Source: Theodoxus fluviatilis
Taxonomy: Eukaryota > Mollusca > Gastropoda > Cycloneritida > Neritidae
Assembly: GCA_034096865.1 (NCBI GenBank)
Contig: JAWQFJ010002811.1
Coordinates: 58,644-118,643, forward strand
Direction: 5' to 3'
DNA: 60,000 nt
Within the stretch, counting starts at the first letter, position 1. Every line of letters begins with the position of its first letter. Both the position numbers and the translations under genes were made by a program. Positions 50,990-60,000 of this stretch are shown piece after piece. A model generated the notes under the pieces. The model saw only the letters and a program-made list of their open reading frames with translations. It had not been told where the DNA came from and ran no database searches.

Positions 50990-51400
50990 AACAGGGACAG
51001 AGACTGAGTTACGGCGACTCAAGAGACCCAGAATTTCAGAGACAGAGTTATGGAGACCCACAGTTAGAGAGACAGAGAGTTATGGAGACCCAGAGACAGA
51101 GAATTATGGTGACCCCGAGTTACGGAGACCCCGAGATATGGAGACCCTCGAGTTACAGAGACAGATAGTTATGGAGACCCAGAGTTACAGAGACAGAGAG
51201 TTACGGAGGCCACGAGTTAAAGAGAGAGTTATGGAGACCCCGAGTTTCAGAGAAAGAGAGTTATGGAGACCCAGAGTTACAGAGACAGAGAGTTACAAAG
51301 ACCCCGAGTTACAGAGACAGTGAGTTACAGAGACATACAGTAAGAGACAGAGACACTGAGTTAAACTTACAGAGACACAGAGTTACAGAGACAGTTACAG
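50990..51400. repeat. Minisatellite of GAGTTACAGAGACAGAGAG-type units
   Basis: Irregular units of about 15-35 bp built from GAGTTA(C/T), GGAGACCC and AGAGACAG, repeated across the stretch. The open plus frame inside it is a by-product. Confidence 0.85.
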
Positions 51401-51639
51401 AAATGCACAATGAGGCCAAGAGTCGAATGCAGGCCAATAGGAAGTGGTTTGAAAGATCTATTTATTCCAAGACTTTCTGGTACCAGTTCAAATCCATAGG
51501 GACAATTGTCGGGTGGATGAGGATAAAACATGACAAGTGAAACGTTAGAGGCAGGCTTGCATTGAGGTGGGGTTACGGGTGCAGCGCATGGAAGATTAAG
51601 AGTGTTCAACTACTGTATTATGGGATTTCATACAGAAAA

Positions 51640-51777
51640 GTGTGTGTGTGTGTGTTTATAATGCAAGCATACGTGGCAGGCACATCTAAATGCGTGCATA
51701 TGTGCATGCTATTTGTGTGTGCATGCTCTGTGTGTATGTGTTTGTAAATGTGTTTCTGTACATGTAGCTATATGCAT

Positions 51778-51845
<68 letters not shown>
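51640..51845. repeat. (GT)n-rich tract
   Basis: Interrupted GTGT sequence from 51640, becoming about 65 bp of pure GT at 51779-51845. Confidence 0.9.
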
Positions 51846-51846
<1 letters not shown>

Positions 51847-52477
51847 TGTGAGTACAAGTCAATATGTTCAAATGTGTGCATGCATGCGTATGTATGTTAA
51901 ATGTATGTGAGTTTGGTGCGTCTCTGCATGTTATGTATGTGCTGCCGTCATCCTGGCAGGAAGCCAAAGGCCAGGGCTGCTTGCACAGATCCAGTTGGGA
52001 TGACAGAAGGCTTGGCCACTCTGTGGAGCTGGCTGTCGTGAGGAGTGAAGTACTTCTTCAGGCACCCACCCCGCTGTGACAGACAGCAAGGATGAACCTT
52101 GTCACTCCCTGCTGGAGCCTCCAATTTTTCTCTGGGGCCGCTCCACACAAAGGCCAGCTATCAACACAGGCAGCACTGATAGACCCAAGGGCAGCCTTGG
52201 CTCTGGCCAGATGAGATAGATACTCCACTCACAAAGGAGGCAGACAGGCTCCAACACAGGACACTGCTCCTTGATCCCTCTATGTAGAGGTGGACAACAT
52301 AAAGGCCCTCACAGAGGAAAGGTACCCTCAATAAAACAGAATGGGTACCTACTGAAGAGGAGAGGACGACAAATACTTGTAGTGCCCATGACAGGGTAGG
52401 TACCCTTCATAGTGCAAGATGGCTATGTCTCTGCAGTGATAGCAACTGAAACTAATGAAAGCCAGGCATGCAGAACA

Positions 52478-52541
<64 letters not shown>

Positions 52542-55190
52542 TTACTACCTCAACTTCTTTAAGGAGCATAAACTTGCATGACATAGTTAGGATCCTTACA
52601 TTGTTACAACCCAAGTAAAACTTAAACATGAGTTGACTGCTGTCATAAACATATGAATTCTACATCACAAAATGTACCTCTAGCAAGGGTGAGAATCTAA
52701 TGAATCATTCTCACCAATGCATACATGGAATAAGTTATCAAGACAAGGAAAACATCCATGCTGGTAACTGCAGTACAGGTGCACCACAACAAGTCAAATG
52801 CAAATCTATGAGGCTACACAGTCACTGCCAAAGCTTACAACTGAGTGTTTTCATCCTAGAGAACCCAGCAGAGAAAACCTGCTTTCCTTCGGCTTTCTGT
52901 TGATGCACACTTCCAATATGTATGTTCTGACTCTCACTCTCAGTGCAGAAAAAGCTCTGCCTTTTCTTTGCACAGTAACCGAGGACACACCCAGCCAGCA
53001 GCAACTGCCTTGAAATCATTTGCAAGACCACATGTTGTACTGCTGCCATTGGCTGAGCAGGATCCAAAACAACTTCTCATAACCCCTTGCCTGTTTGGAC
53101 AAGAAGACTGAAAATTATATTGCCCAAAAGCAAAATCCACTGGTCCTGCCCAAAAAATTGCCCCAACACAGTGATCACATTTCAAATAAATAGCAGTGTT
53201 TCTTACTTTTAAAATGTATGTAGCATTAACCATGCTTTGACTGAGGCTGTCTGAACAGCTCAGTCCTTCATCCAGTTTTGAAACTGTTGTGCACCTTGAT
53301 TCCATAGTGAATCAGGAAATTTGATTGCTAACTCAGGCAGGTCTAGACGGACCTTTTCTTTGCCTGTGAACATTTGACTGCCCTAGGTGATCAGACAACT
53401 GCTTATGTCTCAGACTCTAGGCCGAGGAAGTAATTCATAAGTGAACAGATGTGAAATGTGTTTTTCAGTGTCATTGCATTCCTAAATAATATTTATGCTA
53501 CTTTGTAACAATCTCATTACAAACACCATATCATGACCATAATGTAAATATGTAATGAAGTTGTTCTTATGTTCATTCTGTGTGTTTTGCTATCTTTTTG
53601 GGGGGGTTCAAAAATATATAAAACACCCACTTTCCAATGAGGTCATATATTACAATTAAACTTAATTTCAAGCGACCACTTACATGTTCCTCTACGCTGA
53701 ACACAATACGAAAAGTCACAAAATGCACAAAAGCCCATGCGACCAGCACCATAGGCCAAGCACTTGCCTATAGGTGCAATGTTTTCATCCCCAGGCAGCC
53801 TGAAAAGAAAAGGTTGTGTCAATCACTAATTCCAGCACTCAGGAAGCCAACAATTTCAAGTCAACCAGTACGTCACTGATCAGGCAGGGTTGCTGGGAAC
53901 AGGCAGCTGGAAATCAGAAGAAACTCCCCCAAGCTGCTGACTTTCACTCTTTCACCTGGCCACTATTGCACTACTCTGATTGTGGAAGGTGTAGCACAGG
54001 GCTTAGCACCTTCTCTCCCTACTCAAGTCCCCATTCACAAGGAGCTACTGCTGGGGGCGGTCCAGCCACTGTGGAGGACTGCTCCATTACCCCTGGGTGG
54101 TGTTCAGTCCACTGAAGCAAGTTTGGAGTGCACACTGGTCTGCTACCACCTACAGGGCCACTCACCCAGAATAATGGTCTCACAACAACCCGCTTTGTCT
54201 GCCAGCCCACTCACCTCTCATCTAATGTACTGGTTGATCTACTGATACATGTCCTGACCCAAGTCTGCCTGCCTGGTGTGGTACAATGCTGATACATGAG
54301 GCTGACAGTCCATTCAATTCACAGGGGAGTGGGCAGCACTGTGCCACACTTAGTTATTGAGGTAAAGAGTCTGTCACTGAATGCCCTCCCTGGAATTACA
54401 GATACATCTAGCTACAACATTTCCATCACACATTTATGCTTTCTCAACTAAGCATGCGTGTGTATGTACACACACATGTAAACACTAATATGCACATACA
54501 AATATAATTTTAAAAAGCTGTGTTCTTTCAAAGATTGCTAAGATTAATCTGAACCAGATTAAAAACCAGCTCCAATTTAATTTCTTCTGTGGAAGATGAA
54601 GTCTCAATCTAGGCCAGGCATACTTTCATACCATCATTGACTAGCAAACTTCACTCCGAGTCCTATATAGTTTTATGTTAAGTTCATGGAAAGAAAAAAA
54701 AAGGGGTCTCAACACACAGTCATCAACTCTCCAATTCCCTGCAAGACTTCTGGTATTGTTGCTGCTGATCCTACACCAGTGAAAAGAATTTGCCACACAC
54801 ACCCATACACCCACTCACATTTGTACAGGATGACCCGTTTTCTCCTCAACCACACTACAGTGCATTGACACACACCTGCCTTTGTAGCACAGTCACTCCC
54901 TTAGCAAGCCAATCATGCAGTCAATCTATGGTGTAGATCATGGGCAGAGAACCTTTCCTGGTATTACTATATTTACATCAGCAGGACATAATTTGCAGAA
55001 ACTGATTTCTTTAAGATAATGAAGGTTGTGTATGCTGTAGGCACCACCAGCATCATAAAAATGTTCAGATGAGATATTTTCATTATTATATTTGGTCAAA
55101 AACTGTTAAGGCTGTTAATTTCCACACTTTTTTCTGTGTAATTCATAGCTGTTATCATCTTAAATCAACTGTCAAAAAATTCCAATTTAA
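51846..55190. other. No gene seen
   Basis: Ordinary AT-rich non-coding sequence with a (TC)n tract at about 52481-52540. I could not find a conserved coding segment on either strand. Confidence 0.5.
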
Positions 55191-55202
55191 TTCATGAATA
55201 CA

Positions 55203-55324
<122 letters not shown>

Positions 55325-55539
55325 TTGATTAGCAGATCCTCAGTAGTTACACATTGCCACAGGCAACTTCCTCTGTACATCTTGGCTAGAACAGGCATAC
55401 CGGCAGAAATGTAATACTAATAGCACTAATCCGTTTTGTCACTTTAACATGTCATTATATTCTCAATAAATGTCACATCTTTACAAAAGCCTCGACAAAT
55501 ACTTCCTTATCTTCAGGTGCGCAAACATCACTGAAAAGC

Positions 55540-56700
55540 TAACTTAATTTCCACCTGCGACGTATTCAGTATCCAGGTCAGGGTAGAGTAAACAGACCGC
55601 GTTCGAATAAAAATGCTGTCATTCTGTAGCCCAGCCCAGGTCTGCATGTGACGTTAACGCATGTTTAATAACTGGGTCTCAGTAACAACCTTGAAAGGCC
55701 TGAGATGAACAGTATGCATGCAAAGAGGTTGCGTTCCCTCAGGGCATAATGAAAAGGCCTGCCGAGCGTTCCCTCATAATAACACAGCATAAGTTGAATA
55801 CGGGTGAGTGCCTGAGCCTGAGGCCTCGGCTATATTTTGAGCGTTCGAAACATTTCTCAGGTTACGAGTCGTCTGTCTCACTCCTTATTCAAAACTTTGA
55901 TTCTCTGTAAAATCCGAGGCGTTATGGTAAGTATACTTACAGGTAACTATCACACAACTAACCCACGGGAAAGTACACCAGTTAGACTTAGAGCAACTCG
56001 TCACTACGACAGCATCGGCAGAGAACCACGCGAAGTTCGGCGTTTACGTTTGAGTTACCGCCCGTTATCCAGCAGGTACGGTAGGTTTTGTTGTCTGTCA
56101 CCGAAGTGTTCAGAACAGAAAAAAGCCCCAAGGAGATCAACAAAGCCAAGACTGTTCACGGCTCGAGGTGCCGTTGTTCCCAGCTTGCAGAACGGTCTGC
56201 TCCGATACCGGCAGCTAGTGGCAGTGCCAGTGTGACTATGCCGCGCAGCGGAATCGCGGTCGCTGTTGCAGTGCTGCTATTCCGACCCTGCAGCTCCGAT
56301 GTTTGACGACGCTATTCATTCTATGACTGCACACAATGACACACAGAACAAAGATACGTATGTGAAATACTCACTTAAGTCACATCAGAGGTGTAAATCC
56401 ACGTAATCTGCACAGAACGACGAGAGTCTGGGCGATCAACGGAGTGAGAAAGCGCGTCTGCAATCAATAGAGTCACATGGACCAATCAGAAGCCTGGGGT
56501 TTTGCATTATTCTTGGCGCTCAAAGCGTCTGCTGCAGGGGCGTTGGGCGGCGTGACAACGGTTGGGGAGATGTGCGAGCACTGATGAAGTGCAACATGGT
56601 GCTCCCCATCGAGAAAGGGTAAACGCAAGTGGCGATCCCCTGCCGTATAGAGAAATATGATCCTAAGAGCCCGTTTCTGCCGACGCGTCTGCTGCGGCGG
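55540..56700. other. GC/CpG-richer segment, possible promoter region
   Basis: CpGs are more frequent than in the flanks and an inverted CCAAT (ATTGG on the minus strand, near 56475) is present. Short frames are open on both strands, including a plus frame with a hydrophobic start (MPRSGIAVAVAVLLF, 56237) and a 141-codon minus frame (56473-56898). None is recognised. It may hold a 5' exon of a neighbouring transcript or of the adhesion gene; unproven. Confidence 0.25.
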
Positions 56701-57059
56701 GGCTACTCTTGTGAATTTTTCATCACATGTGAGACAGCGACTGACGCCCAGCAAAATCTCTCTGTTTATATTTTTTATCACGATCCATATCGAAAAAAGA
56801 TAAACCTGAAGCAACCAAGGGATACATTTTAAACAGAACTTGTGGCAATGATGGCAATAATAGGTAACAAAAGAAGCACTATTCAAACAAAAAAGCATTT
56901 TGGCATCTACCGCTTAGCACAAGAATTCAGATGGAATAGGTATCTGTTGTTCAGAATGAACAAATAAAATAGAATTAAAACTGATGGAGAAGTTTCAATG
57001 TCCTGCAGACGAATAGCTAATAATTCACCCTTTGACAATTATGTTAAGTAAGGCTCAGA

Positions 57060-60000
<2,941 letters not shown>

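Noticed and set aside
56237..56306. Plus-strand hydrophobic start MPRSGIAVAVAVLLF as a signal exon
   Set aside because: Wrong strand for the adhesion gene; the frame stops after 22 codons and no donor follows in phase.
56473..56898. 141-codon minus frame as a gene
   Set aside because: No recognisable motif, mixed composition, and it overlaps a CpG-richer non-coding-looking stretch.

Overview
This is a window of an animal nuclear genome, most likely a mollusc and perhaps a gastropod. It has long introns with GT..AG junctions, many (GA)n and (CA)n tracts, and dense transposon debris. Its one clear host gene is an invertebrate L1-family cell adhesion molecule (neuroglian/L1CAM type). The phylum is inferred from gene style and repeat content; no marker gene fixes the species.

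Minus strand, 38605 down to 4066: I could join 20 constitutive exons plus one likely 75-nt cassette exon by hand, and every splice phase agrees. Together they encode about 1185 residues: six Ig domains, five fibronectin type III (FN3) domains, one membrane helix and the first part of the cytoplasmic tail. The signal-peptide exon(s), lying above 38605, and the last exon(s) with the ankyrin-binding tail, expected below 4066, were not found. The model is therefore internally complete but open at both ends.

The introns hold most of the unusual material. (a) A dispersed repeat family (1977-2542, 28149-28989, 29180-29434, 29437-31376, 32103-32950) is packed with extended nuclear-receptor half-sites. 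(b) A 1.45-kb piggyBac deletion derivative with TTAA flanks (29808-31260) sits inside one of those repeats, and two TTAA-flanked relatives lie elsewhere (27277-27661, 38734-39043). (c) A 1.7-kb element with AT flanks (25519-27224) carries a THAP-domain first exon and a SAP/YqaJ-protein-like first exon pointing at each other, with a large palindrome between them. (d) A hAT-type element with a BED-like zinc-finger exon lies at 33114-33774. (e) A broken CR1/L2-like LINE (16455-18062) has lost its reverse transcriptase core. Minisatellites, tRNA-derived SINE remnants and very long microsatellites fill much of the rest.

From 38606 to 60000 no coding exon could be supported. This stretch holds a 45-bp minisatellite (42885-44035), GC-rich segments near 42 kb and 56 kb that could include the 5' end of the adhesion gene, a small foldback element (49304-49461), and a second dead LINE (57060-59006) that was itself hit by a hAT-like miniature element (57755-58288).
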